Assembly: GCF_001514305.1 (NCBI RefSeq)
Contig: NZ_KQ949123.1
Coordinates: 1 to 64,000, forward strand
Source of the DNA: Streptomyces dysideae
GTDB lineage: Bacteria > Actinomycetota > Actinomycetes > Streptomycetales > Streptomycetaceae
Direction of reading: 5' to 3'
DNA length: 64,000 nucleotides
The position numbers were made by a program, and so were the translations under genes. Shown here one piece after another: positions 17,380-25,819 of the stretch. Positions within the stretch are counted from its first letter, which is position 1, and each line of letters starts with the position of its first letter. The notes beneath the pieces were generated by a model. It had not been told where the DNA came from and ran no database searches. It worked only from the letters and a program-made list of their open reading frames with translations.

Positions 17380-18120
17380 TCAGCGCGCCAGGGAGCCCGC
17401 GTCGCCCATGACGACGACGGGGTGGCGGTCGGGGTCCAGGGCCAGGAGCAGCTCCTTCATGTGCTCCTTGGCGATGCTGACGCAGCCTTGGGTGGGGCCG
17501 TCGTGGTCGACGTGGAGCCATATGCCGCCGCCGCGGCCCGCACCCAGGGGGCGCGTCCAGTCCAGGGGTGAAGTACCGGGCTTCCGGTTGTAGTTGATGG
17601 CGATCACATAGTCGAAGGAGCCGGCCAGCGACTCGCCCTCGAAGCCTGTGCCGGTCGCGGTGAACCCGGGGCCGTGGTGGTACGGGAGGCGGGTGCCGGG
17701 GTCGCTGAGCCGGCCGCCGGCGTCGGTGAGGGCGTAGACGCCGACGGGCGAGCGCAGGTCGCCGACGCGGTGGTGATCGGTCCAGCCGCGCAGCGCGTTG
17801 TGCGCGGGCCGGCTCGCGCCGGCCTTCCAGCCGGCGTCGGTGCGTTCGTACAGGACGACCGTGGCCTGCGGGGAGTTCTTGCCGCGACCGGTCACGACGA
17901 CGGCCTGCCGGGTGCCAGGGGGCACCTTGGCCCACGTCCTGGGCCCCAGGCCGGGCAGCTGCTGCGGCGCGACCTCCAGCGAGATCGAGGGCGCGGGCGT
18001 GCTCGTCGTGGCCGTGGCGACGCCGGACGGATGGCCCGGCGTCGCCACGGCGCCGCCACCGCAGCCGGTGAGCAGCAGGGAGGCGGCCAGCAGGACGGCA
18101 CGAGATCTGGGCGTGATCAT
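17380..18120 (-). CDS. L,D-transpeptidase-fold lipoprotein (YkuD)
   Basis: 246 aa. A signal peptide ends at the lipobox LLLTGC (Cys20), so it is anchored on the outer face of the membrane. The catalytic domain carries WLHVDHDGPTQGCVSIA, the actinobacterial YkuD variant with the nucleophilic Cys; the usual SHGC is TQGC. This fold makes 3-3 peptidoglycan cross-links or attaches proteins to the wall. The frame is open upstream to 18282, but those residues look like a leftover membrane segment, so ATG 18120 is chosen. Confidence 0.8.
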   Translation of the reverse strand: MITPRSRAVLLAASLLLTGCGGGAVATPGHPSGVATATTSTPAPSISLEVAPQQLPGLGPRTWAKVPPGTRQAVVVTGRGKNSPQATVVLYERTDAGWKAGASRPAHNALRGWTDHHRVGDLRSPVGVYALTDAGGRLSDPGTRLPYHHGPGFTATGTGFEGESLAGSFDYVIAINYNRKPGTSPLDWTRPLGAGRGGGIWLHVDHDGPTQGCVSIAKEHMKELLLALDPDRHPVVVMGDAGSLAR

Positions 18121-18406
18121 GCCTCGACCCTGACCGGCACATGTGAGGAACTCGTCAGGATCCACGGCCCGTTGGGCTCCCCCGGGGCACCGGAACGGGG
18201 CCGCGCGACGCAGCAGGGTGAGCGCGACGAGCCGGCCGGCGATGCAGACGAGTCCTGCGGTGAGCATCGCGGCGTAGCCCACCGAGGGGCGCGGTCACGG
18301 CTTCCCGGCGGAGGACGGTGGTGCGTCTGACGGGCTGTCTTCCCGTGTCGGCAGCGGCCGCGGCACTACGCTCCGGGCAGCACCTTCACCCCAGAAAGGC
18401 ACGATC
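18121..18406. other. Gap with a possible membrane-transporter tail remnant
   Basis: On the minus strand about 18200-18285 reads GYAAMLTAGLVCIAGRLVAL followed by TLLRR, like the last helix of a major-facilitator transporter, with nothing upstream to support a gene. The remainder should hold the promoter of the DUF488 gene, whose AGAAAGG ribosome site is at about 18392. Confidence 0.3.
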
Positions 18407-18748
18407 GTGAGCATTCGCGTCCGCCGCGTCTACGAACCTCCCGAGCCGGAGGACGGCGTGCGCGTCCTGGTCGACCGGCTGTGGCCGCGCGGCCTGTCCA
18501 AGGAGGCGGCGCGGGTGGACGAGTGGCCCAAGGCGCTCACCCCGTCGACCGAGCTGCGCCGCTGGTACCACGCGGGGGAGAGGTCGTACGAGGAGTTCGC
18601 GCGCCGCTACGAGGCGGAGCTGGCCGCGCCGGAGGCGGCCGAACTCCTGGAGCGGCTGAGGGCGCTGGGCGACATGACGCTGCTGACCGCGTCCAAGTCG
18701 CCCGAGCGGAGCCACGCCACGGTGCTGGCCCGCCTCCTCCAGGAGTGA
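18407..18748 (+). CDS. DUF488 family protein
   Basis: 113 aa. Classic DUF488 signature near the N-terminus: VRVLVDRLWPRGLSKEAA, followed by WPKALTPSTELRRWYHAG. The family is small and cytoplasmic, and its function is unknown. GTG 18407 has AGAAAGG about 9 nt upstream. It is convergent with the flavoprotein gene, 22 bp between stops. Confidence 0.85.
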   Translation: MSIRVRRVYEPPEPEDGVRVLVDRLWPRGLSKEAARVDEWPKALTPSTELRRWYHAGERSYEEFARRYEAELAAPEAAELLERLRALGDMTLLTASKSPERSHATVLARLLQE

Positions 18749-18770
18749 GGAGACGGGCCGTGAGACACCG

Positions 18771-20444
18771 TCAGCCGGTCTGCTTGGCCGCGGCCCGGCC
18801 CGCCGCCCGGCCGGAGAAGAGGCAGCCGCCGAGGAAGGTGCCCTCCAGGGCGTTGTAGCCGTGGACACCGCCACCGCCGAAGCCGGCGACCTCGCCGGCC
18901 GCGTACAACCCGTCGATCGGCGTGCCGTCGGCGCCCAGGGCTCGGGAGTCCAGGTCGGTCTGGATCCCGCCCAGCGTCTTACGGGTCAGGACGTGCAGCT
19001 TGACGCCGATCAGGGGGCCGGCGGCCGGGTCGAGGATGCGGTGCGGGGTGGCGACGCGGCCGAGACGGTCGCCGATGTAGCGGCGGGCGTTGCGGATGCC
19101 CTGCACCTGGGCGTCCTTGCTGTACGGGTTGGCCATCTGGAGGTCGCGGGCCTCGATCTGGCGGCGGATCGTGTCCGCGTCGAGGAGCGGCTTGTCGGTC
19201 AACTGGTTCATCTTCTCGACCAGTTGCTCCAGGTTGGGGGCGGTCACGAAGTCTGCGCCCTTACGCAGGAAGGCGTCGACCGGTCCCGGTGCGCCCTTGC
19301 CGAGCACCCGCTCCTTCAGGAACCCGGCGCGGTCCTTGGCGGTGATGTCGGGGTTCTGCTCGGAGCCCGACAGCGCGAACTCCTTCTCGATGATCTTCTG
19401 GGTGAGGATGAACCAGGAGTGGTCGTGGCCCGCGATGTCCGCGTCGGTGCGCAGGTGCTTGAGGGTGCTGAGGGTGTCGTAGCCGGGCAGGCACGGTTCG
19501 GGCAGGCGGCGGCCGAGGGCGTCGAACCACATCGAGGACGGTCCGGGCAGGATGCGGATGCCGTGGCCGGGCCAGATCGGGTCCCAGTTCTGGATGCCCT
19601 CGGTGTAGTGCCACATGCGGTCGCGGTTGACGAGTCGTACGCCCGCGTCGGCGCTGATGTCGAGCATGCGGCCGTCGACGTAGGCGGGGACGCCTGTGAC
19701 CATCTCGGTGGGCGGGGTGCCGAGCCGTTCGGGCCAGTAGCGGCGCACGATGTCGTGGTTGGCGCCGATGCCGCCGGTGGTGACGACGACGGCCTGGGCG
19801 GTGAGTTCGAACTCGCCGATGCCGTCGCGGCTGGAGGCGACACCACGCGCGGAGTTGTCCTCGGCCAGGACCGTGCCGCGTACCCCGCGCACAGCGCCTT
19901 CCTCGAGGACCAGCTCGTCGACCTGGTGCCGGTGGTAGAAGGTCAGCAGCCCGTCGCGGGCGGCCTGCTTGGCGTAACCGACGAACGGCGCGACGACGCC
20001 GGTGCCGGTGCCCCAGGCGATGTGGAAGCGGGGCACGGAGTTGCCGTGGCCGTGGGCGCGCAGGTCGCCGCGCTCGGCCCAGCCGACGGTGGGCAGGAAC
20101 TTGATGCCGTGCCCGTCCAGCCAGGCCCGTTTCTCCCCCGCCGCGAACTCGACGTAGGCGCGCGCCCAGCGCACTGCCCAGGAGTCCTCGTCGTCCACCC
20201 GGTCGAACTGGGCGCTGCCCTGCCAGTCGTTCCAGGCCAGGTCGAAGGAGTCCTTGATGCCGAGGCGCCGCTGCTCCGGGGAGTCGACGAGGAACAGCCC
20301 GCCGAAGGACCAGAACGCCTGTCCGCCGAGGTTGGCGGCGTTCTCCTGGTCCACCAGGGCGACCCTGCGGCCCTGGCTGGTGAGTTCGTGTGCCGCGACC
20401 AGGCCGGCGAGGCCGGCTCCGACGACGATGACGTCCGCGTCCAT
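18771..20444 (-). CDS. FAD-binding dehydrogenase (fumarate-reductase/ketosteroid-dehydrogenase type)
   Basis: 557 aa. The N-terminal FAD motif VVGAGLAGLVAAHEL is followed by a substrate-capping domain and a C-terminal FAD contact GLYAAGEVAGFGGGGVHGYN. It belongs to the soluble 550-residue flavoproteins related to 3-ketosteroid delta1-dehydrogenase; the natural substrate is not known. ATG 20444 has AAAGGGA 8-10 nt upstream. An alternative ATG at 20465 overlaps the TetR stop as ATGA. Either way it is coupled to the upstream TetR gene, which probably controls it. Confidence 0.85.
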   Translation of the reverse strand: MDADVIVVGAGLAGLVAAHELTSQGRRVALVDQENAANLGGQAFWSFGGLFLVDSPEQRRLGIKDSFDLAWNDWQGSAQFDRVDDEDSWAVRWARAYVEFAAGEKRAWLDGHGIKFLPTVGWAERGDLRAHGHGNSVPRFHIAWGTGTGVVAPFVGYAKQAARDGLLTFYHRHQVDELVLEEGAVRGVRGTVLAEDNSARGVASSRDGIGEFELTAQAVVVTTGGIGANHDIVRRYWPERLGTPPTEMVTGVPAYVDGRMLDISADAGVRLVNRDRMWHYTEGIQNWDPIWPGHGIRILPGPSSMWFDALGRRLPEPCLPGYDTLSTLKHLRTDADIAGHDHSWFILTQKIIEKEFALSGSEQNPDITAKDRAGFLKERVLGKGAPGPVDAFLRKGADFVTAPNLEQLVEKMNQLTDKPLLDADTIRRQIEARDLQMANPYSKDAQVQGIRNARRYIGDRLGRVATPHRILDPAAGPLIGVKLHVLTRKTLGGIQTDLDSRALGADGTPIDGLYAAGEVAGFGGGGVHGYNALEGTFLGGCLFSGRAAGRAAAKQTG

Positions 20445-20461
20445 GGCGTCCGTTCCCTTTC

Positions 20462-21088
20462 TCATGCGGGGTGGTGGCTGCCGTCGGTCAGCAGCGCGGT
20501 GAGCAGTTGCCCCAGCCAGGCGCGAGCGTGCTCGACGTCCTTGTCCAGCAGCAGTTGGGTGGTGACCCCGTCGTAGGCGGCGACCACGGCGTGGGCTGCG
20601 CCGTCGATGTCGCCCAGTACGGCGGGCAGTTCGGTGTGTCCCCGGGCCCGGGCGAGGCGCTCGGCGACGGCCCGCCGCAGCCGCGTCCGGTGTTCCAGCA
20701 GGGTCTGCGCCACGTCCGGGGCGCGGGCGGCGTGCACCAGGAAGTCGGTCTTCACCAGCAGCCAGTCCCGGTCCAGGAGCAGCACCTCGGTGACCCGGTC
20801 GACGGCGGCGGGCACGTCGAGATCCGGCCCGCCGAGCGCGAGCGCCCCGGACACCTGCTCGGCGATCAGGTCGGCGCGCTGCCGGTAGAGGGCGAAGAAC
20901 AGCTCGTCCAGGCTGCCGAAGTTGGAGTAGAAGGCGCCCCTGCTGTAGCCGGCCGCCTCGCAGACCTCCTCGATCGAGACCCGGCCGAAGCCCTTGGCTG
21001 CGAAGACGTCGAAGGCGGCGTCCAAGAGGTTGGCGCGCGTACGGACACGGCGCTTGGTCACGCGCCTGGTCTTCTCCTCCACCGCCAT
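20462..21088 (-). CDS. TetR-family repressor
   Basis: 208 aa. The N-terminal helix-turn-helix (NLLDAAFDVFAAKGFGRVS, then EVCEAAGYSRGAFYSNF) is standard TetR, with a helical ligand-binding C-terminus. ATG 21088 has a GGAGGT ribosome site at 21096-21101; the open frame upstream runs through the operator and is not used. It is transcribed with the FAD dehydrogenase. Two tandem palindromes start 16 bp upstream of its ATG, so autoregulation and control of the operon are very likely. Confidence 0.9.
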   Translation of the reverse strand: MAVEEKTRRVTKRRVRTRANLLDAAFDVFAAKGFGRVSIEEVCEAAGYSRGAFYSNFGSLDELFFALYRQRADLIAEQVSGALALGGPDLDVPAAVDRVTEVLLLDRDWLLVKTDFLVHAARAPDVAQTLLEHRTRLRRAVAERLARARGHTELPAVLGDIDGAAHAVVAAYDGVTTQLLLDKDVEHARAWLGQLLTALLTDGSHHPA

Positions 21089-21104
21089 GTCCGGACCTCC
21101 GTTC

Positions 21105-21137
21105 GATACACGAATGTATCCGATACATGAATGTATC
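21105..21137. promoter_or_regulatory. Two tandem palindromic TetR operators
   Basis: GATACACGAATGTATC (21105-21120) and GATACATGAATGTATC (21122-21137): two copies of GATACA-N4-TGTATC, perfect arms, 17-bp period (about 1.6 helical turns), differing in one spacer base. Placed between the TetR start and the promoter region, they should bind two repressor dimers. Confidence 0.8.
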
Positions 21138-21240
21138 CAAAGGCCTGCGCGTGGCACGGTTCAGACAATGCGAAGTTTGTTCACATGGCGAACCGCCATC
21201 AGCTCCACCCTCAGGCGGTCGAAGCCGCGAACCACCGAAT

Positions 21241-21256
21241 GGGAACATCTATTCGA
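21241..21256 (+). promoter_or_regulatory. Imperfect SOS-box-like sequence before alkB
   Basis: GGGAACATCTATTCGA matches the actinobacterial LexA box (TCGAAC-N4-GTTCGA) at 9 of 12 defined positions and lies 21 bp before the AlkB start. A link to DNA-damage control makes biological sense, but the left arm is poor. Confidence 0.3.
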
Positions 21257-21276
21257 ATCAGGGGTACGCTGGATCC

Positions 21277-21903
21277 ATGACCCCGCACCTCCAGGCCTCC
21301 CTCTTCGACCAGACCGACCAGCTGCGGCTCGGCCCCCTGGACGGGATCCGCCGGACCGTGCTCGGACTGGGTGCCTGGATCGACGTACTGCCCGGATGGC
21401 TCGGCGGAGCCGACGCGCTGTTCGGAGAGCTGGCCGCCGAGGTGCCGTGGCGTGCTGAGCGCCGGAAGATGTACGACCACGTCGTCGACGTGCCGCGGCT
21501 GCTCGCGTTCTACGGCGCGGACGACGCGCTGCCGCACCCGGTGCTGGCCGAGGCGCGCGACGGGTTGTCCGCGCGCTACGCCGCGGAGCTGGGCGAGCCG
21601 TTCACCACGGCCGGGCTGTGCTACTACCGCGACGGCCGGGACAGCGTCGCCTGGCACGGAGACCGGATCGGACGCGGCGCGCGCGAGGACACGATGGTCG
21701 CCATCCTCTCGGTCGGCGCACCCCGGGATCTGCTGCTGCGTCCGGTGCGCGGCGGCGAGACGGTGCGCCGTCCGCTGGGACACGGCGACCTGATCGTGAT
21801 GGGTGGCTCCTGCCAGCGGACCTGGGAGCACGCCGTACCGAAGACCACACGTGCCGCGGGACCGCGCATCAGCGTCCAGTTCCGCCCGCACGGCGTGCGC
21901 TGA
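21277..21903 (+). CDS. AlkB-like 2-oxoglutarate/Fe(II) dioxygenase
   Basis: 208 aa. Repairs alkylated bases by oxidative demethylation. The iron triad HxD...H is visible in AWHGDRIG and WEHAV, and the oxoglutarate-binding Arg region follows (GPRISVQFRPHG). The length is typical of bacterial AlkB. ATG 21277 is preceded by an AT-rich promoter-like stretch. The frame is open upstream to 21127 but crosses the TetR operators. It is followed by a strong terminator. Confidence 0.88.
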   Translation: MTPHLQASLFDQTDQLRLGPLDGIRRTVLGLGAWIDVLPGWLGGADALFGELAAEVPWRAERRKMYDHVVDVPRLLAFYGADDALPHPVLAEARDGLSARYAAELGEPFTTAGLCYYRDGRDSVAWHGDRIGRGAREDTMVAILSVGAPRDLLLRPVRGGETVRRPLGHGDLIVMGGSCQRTWEHAVPKTTRAAGPRISVQFRPHGVR

Positions 21904-21935
21904 GGCGGCGAGGCGGCCGCTGCGCAAGCACGCGT

Positions 21936-21970
21936 GGGCTGCCTCCGGCGGGCGGTGCCGGAGGCAGCCC
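21936..21970 (+). terminator. Hairpin terminator after alkB
   Basis: GGGCTGCCTCCGGC and GCCGGAGGCAGCCC form a perfect 14-bp stem around a 7-nt loop, 33 bp after the alkB stop. No T-tract, as common in Streptomyces. Confidence 0.7.
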
Positions 21971-22049
21971 TGCCTCGGTGACCGACGGAAGGCTGTCGTC
22001 CCCCGCTCGCGCTCCCCCACACTGACGGCAGCGGGGGGGAGGGCCGGAG

Positions 22050-22649
22050 ATGAGCGCGGAGACCGAGCGGGCGGCGGTGATCAACGCACTGCTGGGCATG
22101 GAGGAGGGCTTCGCGGGCTGGAACCGCTGGGCCTATCTGGTGTTCTTCCTCATCGGCCACGCCCTCGCCGACGGCGAGCGGATCCGCGTCGCGATGCGCC
22201 GGCTCGCCGTGCCGGCCGGGGTGCTCGGAGTCGTGCTGTTCGTGGGGACGGCGCCCGGGTTCATGGACGGGGACGACCCGTTCACGGCCCGGACGCCGTT
22301 CGCGCTGTTCACGCGGGCGCTGTTCGGGGCGGCGGGCTGGTGCTGGGTGGTGGCGATCCTCGGGCTGCTGGACCGGCCCCGGCTGCGCCGGGATCCCGGT
22401 CGGGTGATGCTCTACCTCGTCCTGGCCGCGCTGCCGCTGTACGTTCTGCACCAGCCGGTCGTGGTCGCCCTCGCCTACGGGGTGGTGGGCTGGTCGGCGC
22501 CGATCCCGGTCAAGTACGCGGCGATCGTGGCCGGTTCGCTGGTGGTGATTCTTGTGGTGTACGAGTGCGCGGTGCGCAGGACGCGGGTGACGCGTCTCCT
22601 TTTCGGGATGCGTGCCGCCCCCAACCCCGGTGGGACGCAACGCGGTTGA
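22050..22649 (+). pseudogene. Acyltransferase-3 family membrane protein, 5'-truncated
   Basis: 199 residues corresponding to the C-terminal half of an acyltransferase-3 (OafA-like) protein: WAYLVFFLIGHALADGERIR, then LPLYVLHQPVVVALAYGVV and a cytoplasmic tail RRTRVTRLLFGMR. Family members have about 350-400 residues and ten helices. The N-terminal helices with the catalytic His are missing, and no matching code lies upstream of 22050. A GGAG directly precedes the ATG, so a truncated protein might still be made. Confidence 0.6.
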
Positions 22650-22733
22650 TGCGGACCCGCTGATTCCGCTCCGGTGGGGATCTGCTTTGCTGATCCCGTC
22701 GGGCAAAGACCTCAGCAAAAGTCGGGGACAGTC

Positions 22734-23183
22734 ATGCGGGCAGAGGTGCAGCAAGTCGGCGACAGCACATATCTGGTGCACGGCAGCAACACCAACTGGG
22801 TGATCCTCACCGAGGGGGACGCGGTCACGCTGGTCGACACCGGCTACCCCGGGGACCGGGAGAAGCTCCTCGCGTCGCTGGCGGAGGTGGGGAGTTCGCC
22901 CGAGGCAATCACGGCCGTACTGATCACGCACGCCCACAACGACCACCTGGGCTCGGCCGAGTACCTGCGCGCCACCTACGGCACGCCCGTCTATCTGCAC
23001 GAGGCCGAAGTACCGCACGCCCGTCGGGCCTTCCTGCACCAGGTGACCGTCGGCGAGGTCATGAAGAACGGCTGGCGGCCGGGTGTCCTGCCGTGGGCGG
23101 TGCACGCGATCCGGTCCGGCGGCACCGCGCACGTCCCGGTCACCGCCCCGCAGCCGTCCCGCGCATCACGGTCCGGTCCGTGA
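22734..23183 (+). pseudogene. MBL-fold metallohydrolase, 3'-truncated
   Basis: 149 codons. The N-terminal half of a metallo-beta-lactamase-fold protein is intact, with the metal motif THAHNDHLG (HxHxDH). After HVPVTAPQ the frame ends abruptly in PSRASRSGP and stop, so the downstream metal ligands (second His, Asp, last His) are absent. Family members run to about 230 residues. Either a deletion or a frameshift removed the second half; it is unlikely to be active. Confidence 0.6.
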
Positions 23184-23258
23184 AGCGGCTCTACAAGCCC
23201 GGGAGCGCGCGCTTTAAGGTGAGGTGACGATCACCGGCGAGGCGAGGACGAACGGCCC

Positions 23259-24533
23259 ATGGCACTGCAGATCAGCGCGACCAACCCGGAGCACCCCGCG
23301 CTCCTGCTGGAACTGCCGTGGCAGCTGCCGCTGGAGGAGTGGCCGGACGAGTACCTGGTGCCACTCCCCCGCGGTATCTCCCGCCACGTCGTGCGCTACG
23401 CCCGCGCCGGCAGCGAGGTGATCGCCGTCAAGGAGCTCGCGGAACGCCCCGCCCTGCGCGAGTACGAGCTGCTGCGCGACCTGGACCGGCTCGGCATCCC
23501 CTCGGTGGACCCCCTCGCGGTGGTCACCGGCCGCACCGACGCCGGCGGCGACCCGCTGGAGCCGGTCCTGATCACCCGGCATCTGGGCGGCTCGATGCCG
23601 TACCGCTCGATGTTCGAGACGACCATGCGCCCGGCGACCATGCACCGCCTGATGGACGCGCTGGCCGTGCTGCTGGTCCGCCTGCACCTCGCCGGGTTCG
23701 CGTGGGGCGACTGCTCGCTGTCCAACACCCTCTTCCGGCGCGACGCGGGCGCCTATGCCGCGTATCTGGTGGACGCCGAGACCGGCGACCTGCACCCGCA
23801 GCTCAGCAACGGCCAGCGCGACTACGACCTCGACCTCGCCCGGGTCAACATCAGCGGCGAACTCCTCGACCTGGAGGCGTCCGGGGCGCTGCACCCCTCC
23901 GTCGACCCGATCGAGTTCGGCATGGAGATCTGCGCGCGCTACGGCAGCCTGTGGCAGGAACTGACCCGCACCTCCGTCTACCCGGCGGGCAAGTACCACT
24001 ACATAGAACGCCGGATACGCCGCCTCAACGACCTCGGTTTCGATGTCGCCGAGATGCAGATCGAGCACGCCCCCAACGGCGACACCGTCACCTTCGTGCC
24101 CAAGGTCGTGGACGCGGGCCACCACCAGCGCCAGCTGCTGCGCCTCACGGGCCTTGACGCGGAGGAGAACCAGGCCAGGCGGCTTCTGAACGACCTGGAG
24201 AGCTGGATGGCCACCCAGGACGACTACGCCCCGGGCGACCCTCCCCCAGGCTCTCAACTTCGTTCGAGCCGGGGGGACCCCCATGGCGCCCGCCCCGAGG
24301 TCCTCGCCCACCGCTGGGTGCGGGACGTCTTCCGGCCCACCGTGCGGGCCGTACCGCTGGAGCTGCGCGGCTCCATGGACCCGGCCGAGATCTACCACGA
24401 GCTCCTCGAACACCGCTGGTACCTGTCCGAGCGCGCGCAGCACGACATCGGCCTGGACACGGCGGTCGAGGACTACATCGCGAACATCCTGCCGACGGCG
24501 CGGGAGACGCTGCAGCCGACGGCCTCGGACTGA
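23259..24533 (+). CDS. DUF4032 / LPS-kinase-like protein
   Basis: 424 aa. A kinase-like N-terminal part (VIAVKELAERPALREYELL with a conserved Lys; AWGDCSLSNTLFRRD as the catalytic-loop equivalent; AYLVDAETGD as the metal-binding Asp) is followed by the C-terminal DUF4032 domain. The family is widespread in actinobacteria and its substrate is unknown. A Gly/Ser/Arg-rich stretch (PPGSQLRSSRGDPHG) comes from a palindromic repeat inserted in frame at about residues 328-342, between the two domains. The protein otherwise looks complete, so it is probably still made. Confidence 0.85.
   Translation: MALQISATNPEHPALLLELPWQLPLEEWPDEYLVPLPRGISRHVVRYARAGSEVIAVKELAERPALREYELLRDLDRLGIPSVDPLAVVTGRTDAGGDPLEPVLITRHLGGSMPYRSMFETTMRPATMHRLMDALAVLLVRLHLAGFAWGDCSLSNTLFRRDAGAYAAYLVDAETGDLHPQLSNGQRDYDLDLARVNISGELLDLEASGALHPSVDPIEFGMEICARYGSLWQELTRTSVYPAGKYHYIERRIRRLNDLGFDVAEMQIEHAPNGDTVTFVPKVVDAGHHQRQLLRLTGLDAEENQARRLLNDLESWMATQDDYAPGDPPPGSQLRSSRGDPHGARPEVLAHRWVRDVFRPTVRAVPLELRGSMDPAEIYHELLEHRWYLSERAQHDIGLDTAVEDYIANILPTARETLQPTASD
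24240..24284 (+). repeat. Palindromic REP-type element inserted in frame
   Basis: CTCCCCCAGGCTC, TCAACTTCGTTC, GAGCCGGGGGG: an imperfect hairpin-forming unit of about 45 bp ending in ACCCCCAT. I recall closely similar elements scattered through Streptomyces genomes, usually between genes. Here it lies inside an open DUF4032 gene without breaking the frame. Confidence 0.7.
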
Positions 24534-24536
24534 CGC

Positions 24537-25409
24537 TCAGTCGTGCGGGACGACGGCCACCGGGCAGTCCGCGTGGTGCAGGACGCCGTGGGCCACCGAG
24601 CCGATCCGGGCGCCCACGGCCGTACGGTGGGCGCGCCGGCCGACCACCATCAACTGGGCCCGCCCCGCCACCGACAGCAGCACCTGCCCCGCACTGCCCA
24701 TCTCGACGTGCTCGACCACATGGACGCCCGGGAAGCGCTCACGCCACGGCCGCAACGCCTCGGCCAGGGCCTTCTTCTCGTACGGCTCCAGGCCCCCCGC
24801 CTCGTCGAGCAGCTTGAGCGAGGCCGGGCTGTACGCGAACAGCGGCGGCAGCGTCCAGGCCCGTACGGCCCGGACCGACGCGCCACGGGCCGCCGCCGTC
24901 TCGAACGCGAACCGCAGGGTGGCCGCGCTGTCGTCGGGGTCGCCCTGCTGGCCTACGACGATCTCGCGGCCGCCCGCCTCCGCCGAGGCCTGGTCCCCGG
25001 CCCGTACGAGTACGACGGGCCGCGCGGCCTCGGCGATCACCTGCTGTCCGACGGAGCCGAGCAGGAAGCCGACGACGGGACCGTGCCCGCGTGAACCGAG
25101 GACGAGCATCTCGGCGTCCGCCGCCGCGCCGACCAGCGTCTCGACGGGACCGTCGCCGAGGACGTCGGTGGACACCGCCAGCCCCGGATGCCGCTCGGCG
25201 ACTCCCCGGACGGCCTGCGTCACCGCGTCCCGCGCCCACCGGGCCTGGGTGTCCGGGTCCCCGGCGTCGATCCCCTCGTGCGGCTGGAACCGCCAGGCGT
25301 GCACCACACGCAGCGCCAGCCCTCGCCGGACCGCCTCCCGGGCGGCCCAGTCCAGCGCGGCGAGGCTCTCCTCCGTACCGTCGACCCCTGCCGTGATCGG
25401 GCGCGTCAT
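24537..25409 (-). CDS. Tandem universal stress protein (UspA)
   Basis: 290 aa with two Usp domains (about 1-140 and 150-290). ATP-binding glycine motifs are present in both: GSRGHGPVVGFLLGSVGQQV and GRRAHRTAVGARIGSVAHGV. Such proteins are cytoplasmic and induced by dormancy, hypoxia or stress. ATG 25409 has a strong AAGGAGG ribosome site. It is convergent with the DUF4032 gene, 3 bp between stops. Confidence 0.9.
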   Translation of the reverse strand: MTRPITAGVDGTEESLAALDWAAREAVRRGLALRVVHAWRFQPHEGIDAGDPDTQARWARDAVTQAVRGVAERHPGLAVSTDVLGDGPVETLVGAAADAEMLVLGSRGHGPVVGFLLGSVGQQVIAEAARPVVLVRAGDQASAEAGGREIVVGQQGDPDDSAATLRFAFETAAARGASVRAVRAWTLPPLFAYSPASLKLLDEAGGLEPYEKKALAEALRPWRERFPGVHVVEHVEMGSAGQVLLSVAGRAQLMVVGRRAHRTAVGARIGSVAHGVLHHADCPVAVVPHD

Positions 25410-25472
25410 GTGCGGCTGCCTCCTTGTGTCGTGGTCACGTCTACAGGGGCCAGTCTTCACTACGCTGTCTCC

Positions 25473-25632
25473 ATGGCATTGGAGTGGGAGCAGGTGAACG
25501 TGGACGCGGCAGATCCGGTGGCCCTGGGGCGCTGGTGGGCCGAGGCTCTGGGCTGGGTCGTGGTCAATGACTCGGCCGACGAGTACGAGATCCGTCCCGA
25601 GAAGGATCGCCTGCCTGGGCTCCTCATGGCGC
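25473..25632 (+). pseudogene. VOC-family protein, N-terminal remnant
   Basis: From ATG 25473: WEQVNVDAADPVALGRWWAE, then ALGWVVVND and EYEIRPEKDRLPGLL, a clear first beta-alpha-beta unit of a glyoxalase/VOC protein. Similarity stops at about 25632 and the frame continues into meaningless arginine-rich residues. The second half of the fold is missing. Confidence 0.6.
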
Positions 25633-25819
25633 GCCCCGCCCGGACGACCACGCTTCGCCGAGATTGCCGGGATTCTCCCGGCGGTCACGCCGCGCAGTCG
25701 CCGCCGGTGCGGGCCCGAACCCGAGCGAAGCGGACGGATCGAACATACGATGGGCCAGAGCTGGCGCGGTGGCGACAGTGGCGTCGTGCCCGATGGCCGG
25801 CACTCGGGGTGGGAGACGT

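Noticed and set aside
17136..17411. Single 91-codon gene spanning 17136-17411
   Set aside because: It joins two unrelated remnants across a junction; the second half is antisense to a receiver-domain start.
17380..18120. Inactive L,D-transpeptidase because SHGC reads TQGC
   Set aside because: From memory, actinobacterial members of this subfamily commonly have a P-T-x-G-C form, so the change alone does not imply loss of activity.
18771..21248. Continuous 825-codon reading of the FAD dehydrogenase with an N-terminal extension
   Set aside because: The extension is antisense-frame overlap of the TetR gene; ATG 20444 has its own ribosome site and the FAD motif right after it.
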